Assembly (NCBI GenBank): GCA_005792355.1
Contig: SXSC01000065.1
Span: 1-64,000 of the forward strand
DNA length: 64,000 bases
Source: Opitutaceae bacterium
GTDB lineage: Bacteria > Verrucomicrobiota > Verrucomicrobiia > Opitutales > Opitutaceae
Reading direction: 5' to 3'
The notes beneath the pieces are model-generated. The model saw only the letters and a program-made list of their open reading frames with translations. It was not told the DNA's origin and searched no databases. This document shows positions 19,160-30,900 of the stretch, one piece after another (positions within the stretch are counted from its first letter, which is position 1; each line of letters opens with the position of its first letter). The translations under genes and the position numbers were made by a program.

Positions 19160-22100
19160 TTGCGGGTGATGGTTTCGTCGAGGTTGAGGAGGAGGTTGGC
19201 GACCATCGTCCACGCGGCGAACTCGCCGACCGGCAGCTTGGCGGAGGGTTTGGATTCACCGTTGGCAATGACCTGGCTCGCGGCTTCCGTGTTTTTTCCG
19301 AAGTGTGCGCGGTGCGTCGCGAGGGCGGCGGCGAGGAGCTGGCGCTCCTCGGCGGTGGGTGCCCGGGCCGTGGCGCAGCGGAAAGCCTCCCCCAGCCGCT
19401 GGTCGTCGCTGGCGGTGGGCTGGAGCAGTCGCTCGGCGAAGGCGCGCGCGGATTCGAATTGTTGCACGTCGTTCAGGAGCGCCAGCGCCTGGATCGGCGT
19501 GTTGGACCGGCTGCGGCCGACGCAGTAGTTTTCGCGCGACGGGGCGTCAAAGGTCACCATGGCCGGCGCCGGAGCAGTGCGTTTCCAGAAAGTGTACAGG
19601 CTTCGCCGATACAAAGCGGCGCCGTGTTCCTGCACATAGTCCTTGGTGTTGCTGCCGCCGAAGGCGACCGGCTCCCAGATGTTCACGGGCTGGTAGGGCA
19701 TCACCGGCGGGCCGCCGAGCGTCGAGCCGAGGAGGCCGCCCAGCGCGAGGGCCTGGTCGCGGAGCACCTCGGCGTCGAGGCGCAGCCGGGGGCCGCGGGC
19801 AAGCAGGGCGTTCGGGGGATCGAGTTCGAGCAGCGCGGGGGTCACCCGGGAGTCCTGCCGGTAGGTGTGCGAGGTGACCAGGAGGCGCACGAGTTGTTTC
19901 ACATCCCAGCCCGTGCGCTGAAACTCATCCGCGAGCCAGTCGAGCAGCTCGGGGTGGGTGGGCGGCGTGCCCTGCGCGCCAAAATCCGCCGGGGTGCGCA
20001 CGAGCCCGGCGCCGAAAAGTTGCTGCCAGAAACGGTTGACGGTGACGCGGGGGGTGAGCGGATTTTTCGCGTCGACCAGCCAGCGGGCGAGATCAAGCCG
20101 CGTCGGGCGGGCGCCGGCGGGGACGAGCGGAGGCAGAAACGCCGGGGTGGCGGGCGTGACCCGTTCGCCGGGTTTGTCGTATTGGCCGCGGATCATGACA
20201 TGCGCGGGCAGCGGCTCGGCGCGCTCGCGCGAGATGGGTGTCACGGGAAAATTCTGCTCGTAGTGCACCTGTTCGGAAATGAGGCGGCGGGCGGCATTGA
20301 CCTCCGGTTCGAGGAGGGCGCGCCACGGGGCGTAGAGGTAGTCGCGATGGTATCGCGCCGTCAGTTGCTTTTCCTCCTCGTTCTGCTGCGTGGAGGAAAG
20401 ACCCACGAGGAAATTGATGTCGTGGCGCAAAGGGACGGCGGCGAAGGCGCGGGCGCCGGTCCGCAGCGTGCGCACCCACGCATCCCGGGACAGCAAGGGA
20501 TCGTCGACTCCACTCGGGCTCGTGCAGACAACGCCCGCGCGATCCCACCACGCGGCGCCGCCACGCTGCGTGATGCGCAGGCCGGTGTACGCCTTGCCTT
20601 CGATGATGCCAGATTCGCAGGCGGTGAGGTCCAGGCGGGCGTAGCTCCCGGGGGCGGGCAACGGCCTGACCAGGATGGCGGCGCGGGCGGCATCGGGTCC
20701 GAAGGCCGAGGCGTCGCCCCAGATCATGCGCCGAGTTTTTTCTTCGCTGATGAACTCGAGGCTGATGGCGCGCGGTGGATTGGAGGAGTCCGCGTGAAAG
20801 TGAACGAAGGCCTTTGCTTCCGTGCGGACGAGCAGCACCACGTCGCCGGCGGTGAAGGCGAGGGCCCGCTCGACATCGCCTTCGAGGTGCAGGGCGCGCT
20901 GACCGCCGGCCACCGGCACGTCGGGGCCGCCGCGCCATTCACCGGCGGGCGGCGGTGCGAGCACGTTGTCCGGTGTCGGCAGATCGGAGTCCTCGGCCCA
21001 GATCACCTCGTACGTGATCGGCTGTTTGGTGAGCGTCAGGGGCTCGAGTCCGCCGGTCACCAGTTGTTGGGCGCGGGCGGTGACCGCCGCCTCGAGGGGT
21101 GCGACCGCAGTCGTGATTTCGTCGATGCGTCGCTGTTTCTCCGGGTTTGGCCCGAGGATCGCAATCGGACCGGCGATGCGGATGTTGCCGTCCCAACAGC
21201 GATCGGCGAGACCCTTGAAGAACGCGCCGAGCGAGTAGTATTCTTTCTGGGTGAGGGGATCGAATTTATGGTCGTGGCAGGAGGCGCAATTGGCGGACAG
21301 ACCGAGCCAGACGGCCGCGGTGGTATCGACGCGGTCGGCGGTGTTGCGCATCTCGGCTTCGGCCTCGATGGCACCGCCCTCAGACGTGGAGAGGTGATTG
21401 CGATTGTAACCGGTTGCGACGAGTTGGTCGAGTCGGGGATTCGGCACGAGATCGCCGGCGAGTTGGTCGATCGTGAATTGGTTGAAGGGCAGATTGCGAT
21501 TGAACGCCTGCACGACCCAGTCGCGGTAGGGCCAGATGGTGCGCACGTTGTCGAGGTGCAGACCGTGGGTGTCGGCGTAGCGGACGGCGTCGAGCCAGTG
21601 GCGGCCGAATTGCTCGCCATAGCGCGGCGAGGCGAGGAGGCGATCGACGACGCGGGAATAAGCTCCGGGGGAAGAGTCGGCGAGGAACGCGTCGACCTCG
21701 GCGGGAGTCGGGGGGAGTCCGATGAGATCGAGGGTGAGGCGGCGAATGAGGGTTTCGGGGGATGCTGCGGGGGAGAGGGCGAGTTGGTGGTTGGCGAGTT
21801 TGGCCGAGACGAAACGGTCGATCGGGTGGGTGCTTGCGGTGGCTGGGGCCTGGGGTGGGGCTGGGCGAGTGACGGGCTCGAAGGCCCAGTGATTCTGGAA
21901 GACGGCACCCTGCTCGATCCAGCGTTTGATGAGCTCGCGCTGCGCCGGTTTGAGCGGGGCCTTGTGGGACTCGGGCGGTGGCATCATCTCGTCCTCATGG
22001 GGGCTGATGATGCGTTGCCAGAGCTCGGAGCTGGCAAGGTCGCCGGGCACGATGGCGCGGACGCCCTTGCGTTCGGCGGTGGCGCTGGCGGCGGAATCGA

Positions 22101-22266
22101 GGCGGAGTTCGGCTTTGCGGTGGGCGGCGTCGGTGCCGTGGCAGGCGAAGCAGTTTTGCGCGAGGATGGGGCGGATGTGCTCGTTGAAGGTGATCGGGGT
22201 GACCGCGCCGAAAGTGGTGGGGGCGGGCGCGAGCGAGAGCAGGACGACAAGACGGCGATACAACAT
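19156..22266 (-). CDS. PSD1-type planctomycete cytochrome c / DUF1549-DUF1553 protein
   Basis: Heme-binding motifs CFACHG and [14 protein letters not shown]1549/DUF1553 signatures ([43 protein letters not shown]). Confidence 0.93.
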   Translation of the reverse strand: MLYRRLVVLLSLAPAPTTFGAVTPITFNEHIRPILAQNCFACHGTDAAHRKAELRLDSAASATAERKGVRAIVPGDLASSELWQRIISPHEDEMMPPPESHKAPLKPAQRELIKRWIEQGAVFQNHWAFEPVTRPAPPQAPATASTHPIDRFVSAKLANHQLALSPAASPETLIRRLTLDLIGLPPTPAEVDAFLADSSPGAYSRVVDRLLASPRYGEQFGRHWLDAVRYADTHGLHLDNVRTIWPYRDWVVQAFNRNLPFNQFTIDQLAGDLVPNPRLDQLVATGYNRNHLSTSEGGAIEAEAEMRNTADRVDTTAAVWLGLSANCASCHDHKFDPLTQKEYYSLGAFFKGLADRCWDGNIRIAGPIAILGPNPEKQRRIDEITTAVAPLEAAVTARAQQLVTGGLEPLTLTKQPITYEVIWAEDSDLPTPDNVLAPPPAGEWRGGPDVPVAGGQRALHLEGDVERALAFTAGDVVLLVRTEAKAFVHFHADSSNPPRAISLEFISEEKTRRMIWGDASAFGPDAARAAILVRPLPAPGSYARLDLTACESGIIEGKAYTGLRITQRGGAAWWDRAGVVCTSPSGVDDPLLSRDAWVRTLRTGARAFAAVPLRHDINFLVGLSSTQQNEEEKQLTARYHRDYLYAPWRALLEPEVNAARRLISEQVHYEQNFPVTPISRERAEPLPAHVMIRGQYDKPGERVTPATPAFLPPLVPAGARPTRLDLARWLVDAKNPLTPRVTVNRFWQQLFGAGLVRTPADFGAQGTPPTHPELLDWLADEFQRTGWDVKQLVRLLVTSHTYRQDSRVTPALLELDPPNALLARGPRLRLDAEVLRDQALALGGLLGSTLGGPPVMPYQPVNIWEPVAFGGSNTKDYVQEHGAALYRRSLYTFWKRTAPAPAMVTFDAPSRENYCVGRSRSNTPIQALALLNDVQQFESARAFAERLLQPTASDDQRLGEAFRCATARAPTAEERQLLAAALATHRAHFGKNTEAASQVIANGESKPSAKLPVGEFAAWTMVANLLLNLDETITRN

Positions 22267-22386
22267 GGGTGGGTTGACCCTCGTGGGTGCCTTGGAAGTG
22301 CAGGAAAGGAGGCCCGGGGTCAATAGGTGGTTGCGCGGGTTCCGGGGAACATGGCGCATCTGCGGGTTGACAGCTGATCGTGACGC

Positions 22387-22460
22387 TTCGGGGGCGCCGC
22401 TTTGTCGGCGCCGATGCGTCATCACGCAAATGCGGCTGGGACAAAGCGCAGCCCTCCGAA
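22387..22460. repeat. Inverted pair of dispersed repeat TTCGGAGGGC(G/T)(C/G)CGCTTTGTC
   Basis: TTCGGGGGCGCCGCTTTGTC (22387-22406) and its inverted relative GACAAAGCGCAGCCCTCCGAA (22440-22460); a related copy TTCGGAGGGCGCCGCTTGC lies near 12310. Confidence 0.6.
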
Positions 22461-22567
22461 ATCGGAAGATACGGATATCGGTCTGCACTACCGTGAAGTC
22501 GGAGATGCACCCCGAGGGACACGCGCCTTTGACCTGCCCCTTTGGAATCTACTTCGGAATCTCCCGT

Positions 22568-23992
22568 CTAAGGCGCGCCCGCCACCAGCGGCAATCGCTC
22601 CAGATGTTTTTTCATTTCGGCAACGACCTTGGCGTGCGCCGGATCCTTGACGAGATTTTGGTGTTCGCCGGGATCCTTGATGCTGTCGATCAACATCGCG
22701 CCCTCCCGTCCTCCGTCCCAGTCGGCGTAGTGCCAGCGCTCGGTGCGGACGGAACGGCCGAGGATCTTTTGCTGATACGAAACCGAGATCGCCGGCCGGT
22801 CCCACACCGCGGTGGGATTGCGCAGGAGCGCCGTGATGCTGACGCCCTGCTGTCCGGGAATCGCGGGCAGTCCGCAGAGGTCGACCAGCGTGGGGTACAT
22901 GCTCATGCATTCGACGATGCGCGGGCTCGTCTGGCCGTTGGCGGAGACGCCCGGGGCGGAGATCAGATACGGCACCCGCAAGCCGACTTCCCAGAGCGAG
23001 CCGTGCTTCGACCATTTGCCCTTCTCCCCGAGGTGGTAGCCATGGTCTCCCCAAAAGACGACGATGGTGTTTTCGCGCAACCCGAGTTCGTCGAGGGCGG
23101 CCACGACGCGACCCACCTGGGCGTCGACAAACGAAACGCTGGCCCAGTAGGCGCGCTTCACTTCGCGGGCCTCCTTTTCCGAAGCGTCGCGACCGATGAA
23201 AAGATCGCCATTGCGCGCCGGCACGCTGCGCTCGGGAAAACCGAGCGGCGGCGTCGGTTTCGCGGCGAAGTCAGCGGGCATCGGGACCGCGTCCAGCGGG
23301 TAGAGATCAAAGAATTTTCGCGGCGCCGTGGGAGGGCTGTGGGGCTTGCTGAAACCGCATGCGACGAAAAACGGTTGGTCGTTGCCGCGTGATTTTGCGA
23401 GGTACTCGATCGCGCGCGTGGCGGATTTGTAATCGAGGTGAGTTTCGCCTTCGCCCTCGAGGACGACGATGCGGTCGGAATTACCGGGCACCTGGGTCGA
23501 GCCCTGGCGATCGGCGTTGCCGTTGGGGCGGGGTTCGCCACCCTCGTGCCAGGCGTCGGTGTCGTCATATCCGCCATGGAAAATCTTGCCGGTGCGCAGG
23601 GTCGTGTAGCCGTGTTTCTTGAAGTACATCGGGAGCGTATCCCAGTCGGGGTGACGCGAGCCGAGAAACTCGGTGTTACCGAGCACGCCGGTGGCGGTCG
23701 GGTAGCGGCCGGTGAGCAAGGAGGAGCGCGACGGGTTGCAGAGCGGAAACTGGACGTAGGCGCGATCGAAACGCACGCTGCGACGCGCCAGCGCATCGAT
23801 GTTCGGTGTCTTGATCCCGGCGACACCGTAGCAGCCGAGTTCGGTGCGCAGGTCGTCGGAGAAAATCAGCAGCACGTTTGGCCGCTTCGCGGGTGCGCCG
23901 GAGGCAACCAAGTGGATTGAAGCGACCAGGAAAAGCAGGGCGGCGCACCGGACGGCACGCGGGCGGAGTCGGGAGGAGTTGGATGGGTTCAT
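22568..23992 (-). CDS. Sulfatase, iduronate-2-sulfatase-like (CNPSR motif)
   Basis: KRPNVLLIFSDDLRTELGCYG... FPLCNPSRSSLLTGRYPTATGV; WGDHGYHLGEKGKWSKHGSLWE. Confidence 0.93.
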   Translation of the reverse strand: MNPSNSSRLRPRAVRCAALLFLVASIHLVASGAPAKRPNVLLIFSDDLRTELGCYGVAGIKTPNIDALARRSVRFDRAYVQFPLCNPSRSSLLTGRYPTATGVLGNTEFLGSRHPDWDTLPMYFKKHGYTTLRTGKIFHGGYDDTDAWHEGGEPRPNGNADRQGSTQVPGNSDRIVVLEGEGETHLDYKSATRAIEYLAKSRGNDQPFFVACGFSKPHSPPTAPRKFFDLYPLDAVPMPADFAAKPTPPLGFPERSVPARNGDLFIGRDASEKEAREVKRAYWASVSFVDAQVGRVVAALDELGLRENTIVVFWGDHGYHLGEKGKWSKHGSLWEVGLRVPYLISAPGVSANGQTSPRIVECMSMYPTLVDLCGLPAIPGQQGVSITALLRNPTAVWDRPAISVSYQQKILGRSVRTERWHYADWDGGREGAMLIDSIKDPGEHQNLVKDPAHAKVVAEMKKHLERLPLVAGAP

Positions 23993-24054
23993 GGTGGAAG
24001 CGGCGAAGGTTGCGACTGAGGGCAGGATTCTCCGATTGCGAACGGTGGTCCAGG

Positions 24055-25227
24055 CTATCGCCCGAGGACCCTCTCGACCCACGCGAGTTTGTCCTGGTAC
24101 TGCAGAGCATCCGGAAGCCGTTTTTCCATGACCGGGTGGGGCAGGGCGAAGAACGCGCCCTCGGCCCGCACGGCGCAGCCTCCGCCCATTTCCAAATAGC
24201 AATAACCGCAGCCGTCAAAGATCGCTTCAGGCGCGCGCCCCAGAATTTTCGCCGCAATGCGCCGGGCGACAACGGCACCCTGCTCCGCCGCGAGCACGCC
24301 CGCCTTGGGCAGCACGAGCGGCACGTCCGGCCGATAGCGGCCGGGCAGGGGGAGCGCCATCACATCGCCCACCGCGAAGACGTCGCCGGTGCCGGCGGCG
24401 GATTTCACTTCCAGAGTGAGCGGGTCGACCTGAATCCAGCCCGCGGGCCCGGTGAGTTGGGCGGCCCTCACGACCGCCGGAGCCTCGTGCGGCGGCACGG
24501 CGATCAGGAGGTCGTAGGCGGCGGAAGTTCCATCCTCAAAGTGGACCTGCCGCCCGGCGCCGTCGACCCGCACCGTCTTGTGCGAGGGGTGGTAGGTGAT
24601 CCCGCGCTGCGCCAGTTCGCCCCGGATGAACTGGCCCATCTCCGGGCCGGCCGTCGCCATCGGCGCGCCTTCAACGGTGTGGAGCGAAAGCCGCACGCGT
24701 TCGCGGAGCCCGCGGCGCTGGAAGAAATCGTGCAGCAGAATGGCGGCTTCGTAGGGAGCGGGCGGACATTTAAAAGGAGCCCGCGGGATCAGGAGCACGA
24801 TCTCCCCCGCGGAGAATCGCTCCAGCACCGCGTGCAAAGCCGTCGCACCCTCCGGGGTGTAAAATGTGTGCGCCGCCCCGGCCAGACCGGGGATGGCGTT
24901 CAGGTTGAGATCTGCGCCGAGGGCGAGCACGAGCTGATCCCAGGGCAGCGTTTCCTCCCCGACCGACACGGTGTGTCCCGGGAGGTCGATCCGGCGCACG
25001 TCGCCACGGATCAAACGCACGCCCGGTGCGAGCAGCTCCGGGCGGGGCCGGGAGATCCGGGCGAACGACCGTTCCCCGAGCATCATCCAGGTCTTGCCGG
25101 CGCCGACGAAGAAGTCCGGGGTCCGGTCGACGACGACGATGGCGTGTTCCGGCGGGACGAGGCTGCGCAGCGTATTGGCGGTCGCGATACCGCCGAAACC
25201 GCCGCCGAGGATGAGGGTGGTGGGCAT
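24055..25227 (-). CDS. NAD(P)/FAD-dependent oxidoreductase (sulfide:quinone reductase/NDH-2-like)
   Basis: LILGGGFGGIATANTLRSL... GDVFAVGDVMALPLPGRY; IPRAPFKCPPAPYEAAILLHDF typical of SQR/FCSD-like proteins. Confidence 0.85.
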   Translation of the reverse strand: MPTTLILGGGFGGIATANTLRSLVPPEHAIVVVDRTPDFFVGAGKTWMMLGERSFARISRPRPELLAPGVRLIRGDVRRIDLPGHTVSVGEETLPWDQLVLALGADLNLNAIPGLAGAAHTFYTPEGATALHAVLERFSAGEIVLLIPRAPFKCPPAPYEAAILLHDFFQRRGLRERVRLSLHTVEGAPMATAGPEMGQFIRGELAQRGITYHPSHKTVRVDGAGRQVHFEDGTSAAYDLLIAVPPHEAPAVVRAAQLTGPAGWIQVDPLTLEVKSAAGTGDVFAVGDVMALPLPGRYRPDVPLVLPKAGVLAAEQGAVVARRIAAKILGRAPEAIFDGCGYCYLEMGGGCAVRAEGAFFALPHPVMEKRLPDALQYQDKLAWVERVLGR

Positions 25228-25281
25228 GATCAGGGGAGGAGGCAATCCCTCGACCGGGGAGGAAACCGGGTCGAGGCACGC

Positions 25282-27801
25282 TTATTCTTCGTCGGCTTTT
25301 TGGTGGGTTTTGTAGAAGGCGGCGCGGACGGGCGCGGGCATCGGGGAATCGGCGCCGCGCACGCTGCGCCAGACGATTTCGTTGAGTGCGATGTCGTCGG
25401 CTTTGTCGGGCTCCGAGAAATCCATCTTTTGCGACTCGCGGCCGCCCCAGGCGAGGGCGGAATTGACGGCGTGCAGATCGACGTTGGCCGGGCGGGCGGT
25501 ATAGGTCGCCGGGTCGGGTTGATCGGCAAACGCATTCCACATCGGCATTGCGGCGGCGTCGAATTGCGACATCGGCTGCAGGCCGAGAATGAGCTCGATC
25601 GTGCGCAGCATGCTGGTGGTGGAATAGAGCGTCGAGTCAACGGCGCGGCGTTTGCTCCAAGCGCTCAACACGAAGCCCGGCATCCGATGGGCGTCGACGT
25701 GATCGGGGCCGTTTTGCGCGTCGTCCTCGAGCACGAAGATGGCGGTGTCGGCCCAAAACTTGGACTTGCTCACCGCCTCGACGATGCGGCCAAGGGCGAG
25801 ATCGTTGTCGGCGACCTGCGCGGTGGGCGTGGGTTTGCCGGCCTTGGTCCCTTGGGTGTGGTCGTTGCCGAGGCGCAGCACTTGCAGGCGCGGCATGCCG
25901 CCCTCCCGTTCGAATCGCCGCAGCTCGCTGATGAAACGGTCGGCGCGTTTCACGTCGGGGTAGTCGAGGTCCCACCCGCGGTAGAGCGGATCGATGTGGC
26001 CGACGAGGATGGGGAGCGACGGGGCGGATTGTTCGGGGCCCTGCTTTGGGGTGGAGCAGAACTCGCCGTAGCTGCGGTAGCTCACGCCGGCCTCGGCGGC
26101 GCGGTTCCAGAGGTAGCCGTTGACCGGGTAGGCGATGGGAAAACGGCCCTCGGCCGGGTAGTCGTATTTCTTTTTAGTGTTGTGTCCGTAGCTCAGCGGC
26201 CAGTGGCGCTCGACGAAATCGGTCGCGTACGCGCCCATCGTCCACTCGTGGCCATCGGCGCTCACTTCGCCGTCGGCGTAGAGATTGTCGAGCAGCACAA
26301 ACTCGCGGGCGAGAGCGTGCGCGTTGGGCGTAATGTGCTCCGGGAACAGGCAGAGGCGCGGGTCGCCGTTGCCCTCGGGCAGATCACCCAGCACCTGGTC
26401 GTAGGTGCGATTCTCGCGGATGATGTAGATCGCGTGTTTGATCGGCGATGGGTCACCGAGCCTGGCGGGAATCGGGCTGCCAGTCGGGCGGGGGCCGCGG
26501 GGTGTGAGCGCGGCGGTGAGCGGGGAACATTCGTAGGCGACCTTCGACCACGCGCCGAATTGCGCGGCGCGTTTCGCTTTTGTGGGCAGATCAATTTGGG
26601 CGACCGTGCCCTGAAAGAGACTCCCGATGTATTCCTGCAGATTGCGCGGAACGTTCGAGCCGGGGAAGGGGCCGCGGGGATTGGCGGAGGGCACGTTGCC
26701 CTTGCCGTTGGCCACGAGGAGTGAGCGGCCGTCGCTGGTCACACGCACGCTGGTGGGAAACCAGCCGACGGGGATGAAACCGAGGGACTTCGCGCGCCCG
26801 GGCGAGGTAACGTCGAAGATGGCCACGTTGTTGTTGGTGGCGTTGGCGACGAAGAGCGTTTCCCCATCGGGCGTGAGCGCGAGGCTGTTGGGCATCGAGC
26901 CGGGCGGGGAGTTGGGGAAGAGTGAGGCCGTGAGTTTCTCGGTCGGCTTTCCGCTGGTGGTGTCGATGACGCTCACGGTGTTGTGGTTCGCCTCGGCCAC
27001 GAACAGCCGGCCGTCGCGGGCCAGCAGCATTTCGCACGGATGCGGGCCGACGGGCCAACGGGTCAGCTCCGCTCCGGTCCGGGCGTCGAGCACCAGAACG
27101 GTGGCGGTGGCCCACAGGCTGACATAGATGCGGCCCTGTTTTTCATCGGGCACGCAGGTGAATGGAAACGGCGCGACCGGTTCCGCGCTCGCGGCGACCC
27201 GCGCCTCGTCGTGCTGCATTTCGGAGCCACCCTGCGGGGGCGCGAGGACGCGGGTCCAGAGGGCGCTGCCGTCGGCTGACGAAATTTTCGTGACGCGCTG
27301 ACCCCACAGTTCGGCGACGTAGAGCGCGGCGCCGTCAGCGGAGACTGCGAGACCGGCGGGGATGCCGCGCTCCTTGACGGAGCGCACCTGCAGCAGGCGG
27401 TGTTCGGAAAGATAGCCGGCCTTGAAATCGAACGCATGCACCAGTTCCTCGCCCGCGCCGCTCGCGTAGAGTTTCGTCCCATCGGGGGACCAGGTGAGGC
27501 CGTAGAGCGATTCTTCAATCGCCGCCTGGGAAACGAGCCGATGCGCCTTTACGTCGAGGATGCGCAGCTCGTGCTGGCCCCAGCCGCCATGCAGCACCGC
27601 GGCGAATGCGCCGCCGGGATGCAGGGCGATATTCACCGGAAAGTCTCCGACGACCAGGTGCCGGCCGACGGGACGCAGCGACCACTGGTTCGGCAGCAGC
27701 ACGGAGCCGTCGAGTTGGAGGCCAGGGAGCGTGGCGGGGGATTTCGCGGGGGCGGCGGCGCACGTGGCGAGTGCGAGGGCGGCGAGCAGCGGGAACTTCA
27801 T
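25282..27801 (-). CDS. Bifunctional YncE-like beta-propeller / alkaline phosphatase-superfamily phosphoesterase
   Basis: N-terminal propeller repeats (NSLALTPDGETLFVANATNNNVAIFDV) and C-terminal phosphoesterase (IKHAIYIIRENRTYDQVLGDLPEGNGDP, AIFVLEDDAQNGPDHVDAHR). Confidence 0.88.
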   Translation of the reverse strand: MKFPLLAALALATCAAAPAKSPATLPGLQLDGSVLLPNQWSLRPVGRHLVVGDFPVNIALHPGGAFAAVLHGGWGQHELRILDVKAHRLVSQAAIEESLYGLTWSPDGTKLYASGAGEELVHAFDFKAGYLSEHRLLQVRSVKERGIPAGLAVSADGAALYVAELWGQRVTKISSADGSALWTRVLAPPQGGSEMQHDEARVAASAEPVAPFPFTCVPDEKQGRIYVSLWATATVLVLDARTGAELTRWPVGPHPCEMLLARDGRLFVAEANHNTVSVIDTTSGKPTEKLTASLFPNSPPGSMPNSLALTPDGETLFVANATNNNVAIFDVTSPGRAKSLGFIPVGWFPTSVRVTSDGRSLLVANGKGNVPSANPRGPFPGSNVPRNLQEYIGSLFQGTVAQIDLPTKAKRAAQFGAWSKVAYECSPLTAALTPRGPRPTGSPIPARLGDPSPIKHAIYIIRENRTYDQVLGDLPEGNGDPRLCLFPEHITPNAHALAREFVLLDNLYADGEVSADGHEWTMGAYATDFVERHWPLSYGHNTKKKYDYPAEGRFPIAYPVNGYLWNRAAEAGVSYRSYGEFCSTPKQGPEQSAPSLPILVGHIDPLYRGWDLDYPDVKRADRFISELRRFEREGGMPRLQVLRLGNDHTQGTKAGKPTPTAQVADNDLALGRIVEAVSKSKFWADTAIFVLEDDAQNGPDHVDAHRMPGFVLSAWSKRRAVDSTLYSTTSMLRTIELILGLQPMSQFDAAAMPMWNAFADQPDPATYTARPANVDLHAVNSALAWGGRESQKMDFSEPDKADDIALNEIVWRSVRGADSPMPAPVRAAFYKTHQKADEE

Positions 27802-27975
27802 GGGGGCGCAGCGTAGCCGAGCGCGTGCCGCCGCCAAGCTCTGAAGCGAAATAGGCTTTACCCCTCCAGCACCCGGACCCTAGCTCGCACGTGAGCGACC
27901 GGCGGTTTGAGCCGATCGGTGCCCGCCGGTTTCTCCATCTTCCAAGATCGAATCGCATCGTCATTTTCGTTTCCT

Positions 27976-30900
27976 ATGAAAATCAGAACTTGGGCCGTCA
28001 CCGCGTTGTTAACCCTCCTGCCGCTGCCGCTGCCGGCGGTCGACGAAGCGCGATTCATGGTGTCGCCGGATATTTCCGGAGATCGGATCCTCTTCACGTA
28101 CGACGATGACCTTTGGATCACGACGGCGTCCGCGGCGGCGCCCGTCCGGCTTACGAGTCACCCGGGGCGAGAGTTTGCCGGAAAATTTTCCCCGGACGGA
28201 AAGTGGATTGCCTTCACCGGGAGTTATGACGGAGCCCAAGAGGTGTATCTGATTCCGGTTGGTGGCGGGCAGCCGAAGCGACTGACGTTTCAGCCGAATG
28301 GGGCGCAAGTCGTCGGGTGGACCCCCGACGGGCGGCACGTCGTCTTTCGTGGCGCCTATGGCCGGGTGCCGATTGCGCGGGATCCGAAGCTCTTCAAGGT
28401 CAGTGTGGACGGTAGTCTTCCCGAGGCCCTGCCGGTTGATCGGGGGATCAACGCCAGTTTCTCCGAGGACGGCCAGCGCATGCTGTACGTCCGGCGGGGC
28501 AACGAGAGCTACAACTGGAAGCGCTACAAAGGCGGACAGTACCCCGAGATCTGGATGGCCGACTTTCGCTCGAAGGAGTACACCCCGGTCACCGACTACG
28601 TCGGGCGCAACGCCTTTCCCATGTGGATCGGCAACAGCCTGTATTTCACGTCGGATCGCGGCGCGGACGGCATCACAAACCTCTGGACGCAGGACCTCCG
28701 GACCAAGGTCACGAAACAGATCACGAATTTTTCCGACTTTGACGTCATGTCGCCCTCGACGGACCGGCAGCGCATCGTGTTTGTGCAAGACGGCTATTTG
28801 CAGCTGCTGGATCTGCGATCGGGCGCGGTCCGGAAGCTGACGCTGCAAATCCCCACCGACCACTGGCGCCTGCAGCCGCGCTGGGTGAATCCGACAGAAT
28901 ACGTTCAGCAGATGGACATCAGCAACGACGGGAAACAGGTGATCCTGTCGGCGCGCGGTGAGGTGTTTCAGCTGCGACCGCGGGAGAAGGAAACCACGTG
29001 GAAGAATCTCTCCGCCACGTCCGGGAGCAGGGAGACGCATGCGGCGATCTCTCCGGATGGAAAACAGGTGGCGTTTTTTTCGGACCGAAGCGGCGAGTAT
29101 CAACTCTACCGGCAAGACGTGGCCGCGGGTCCTGCGGTGGCCCTGACGGACAGCCTCAACCGGACTGCGTACCATCTGGAGTGGTCGCCGGACGGGAAGA
29201 AGATTCTCTTCGGCAACAAGGATTTTTCCCTCTTCGTGCTGGAGGTCGCCACGCGGCAGCTGACCAAGATCGACGAATCGCACCACTTGGACAACGACGA
29301 GTTCACCTGGGAGATGAGCGACTATGCCTGGTCGCCCGACAGCCGCTGGATTGCGTATTCGTTCTGCACGGAGAATCGCAACAACGTGATCTTTCTCTAT
29401 GACACCCAGGAACAGACGAAAACCCAGCTCACGAACGATTTCTTCGACAACCTGAATCCCCGGTGGGATGCCGACGGTGGCTTGCTCTATTTCCTGTCGA
29501 ACCGGAATTACGAGATCGGGATGGATGTCTTCGAGGACAACCACATCGTGGTGAATCCGACGCGGCTCATGGTGGTCCAGTTGCGCCAGGGCGAACGGCC
29601 GCTGTTCCTGAAGCAGGCGGAGGAGGAAGAGTCGAAGGCGCCCGAAAAAGATGAGTCCGCGGAAAAAGGCGAAGAGGAGAAAAAACCGAAAGCCGCCAAG
29701 AAACCGAATCCGGCGGTCAAGTTTCGGGTCGACGTGGAGGGGATTCAGGAGCGGATTTTTCAGGCACCGGTCTCGCCGGGAAACTATTTCCATCTCCTCG
29801 CCGGCCACGGCTGTGCCGGCTGGTCCTCGGTGGCCAGGTTCACGGAAGACGAATACGAGGAATTCTACAACGCCGGTGGCCGCACCAAGTGGCATTTCAA
29901 TGTCTTCGCGTTCAAGGACGAGAAGACGGTGCAACTGGAGGACAAGATCGCCGAAGCCCGGGTTTCGGCCAACGGCGAGCACTTGATCTTCCGGCGGGAG
30001 GGCAAACTGTACACGACGACGTTCAAGAAGGCCCAGGAATCGAAAAAAGCGGGCAAGGAGGTTGACACCTCGGGCTTGGTTTGCCGCGTGGTGCCGGCGG
30101 AAGAGTGGCGGCAAATCTTCGACGACACCTGGCGCTGGTATCGGGATTTCTTTTACGACAAGGACATGCACGGCCGCGATTGGCGGGCGATGGGCGACAA
30201 GTATCGGGCGTACCTCCAGGATCTGCGGACGCGGGATCAGCTCAACTGGGTGCTGTCCGAACTCGTGGGTGAGCTGTGCGTGTCGCATACCTACATCAGC
30301 GGCGGCGATTTTGGGCCTCAGTTGCCGTCGGCGGTGCCGGTTTTCACCGGGATGTTGGGGGCCGATCTGTCGGCCGATGCGGACTCGGGGCTGTATCGGT
30401 TTCGGCGCATCTACGGGGCGACGCGGTATTTCACCGGCATCACGACGCCGCTGCAGCGGGCCGACATCGTGCTCAAGGAGGGGGACTATCTGCTGGCGAT
30501 CAACGGCCAGAAGGTCCGGGCGCCCGAAAACTATTTCCGGCTGTTGCAGGTGGCGAAGGATGACTACGTCGAAGTGACCGTGGCGAGCGACGCCGCCGAC
30601 GCCACGGGGCGGACCTACCGGGTTAAGCCGATTCGCTCGGAGCGCGAAGCCCGCTACGCCCGCTGGGTCACCGACAACATCGAAACGGTACTGCAGCGTT
30701 CCGGCGGTCGGGTGGGGTACATGCACATCAACGCCATGGGGGGCGACGGGGTGATGGAGTTCGACAAATTCTGGCGCGCCTTTCGCTACAAGGATGGGCT
30801 GATCATCGACGTGCGCGGCAATAGCGGCGGGTGGACGGAATATTTTCTGATCGATAAATTGGAGCGTCAACAGGTCGCGTACAACGTGCTCCAGGGCATG

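Noticed and set aside
19303-22326. 1007-aa plus-strand ORF antisense to the PSD1 cytochrome gene
   Set aside because: Gly/Arg/Glu-rich shadow ORF; heme motifs and DUF domains are on the opposite strand.
23878-26724. 948-aa plus-strand ORF spanning the sulfatase, oxidoreductase and phosphoesterase genes
   Set aside because: Crosses several convincing minus-strand genes; shadow ORF.
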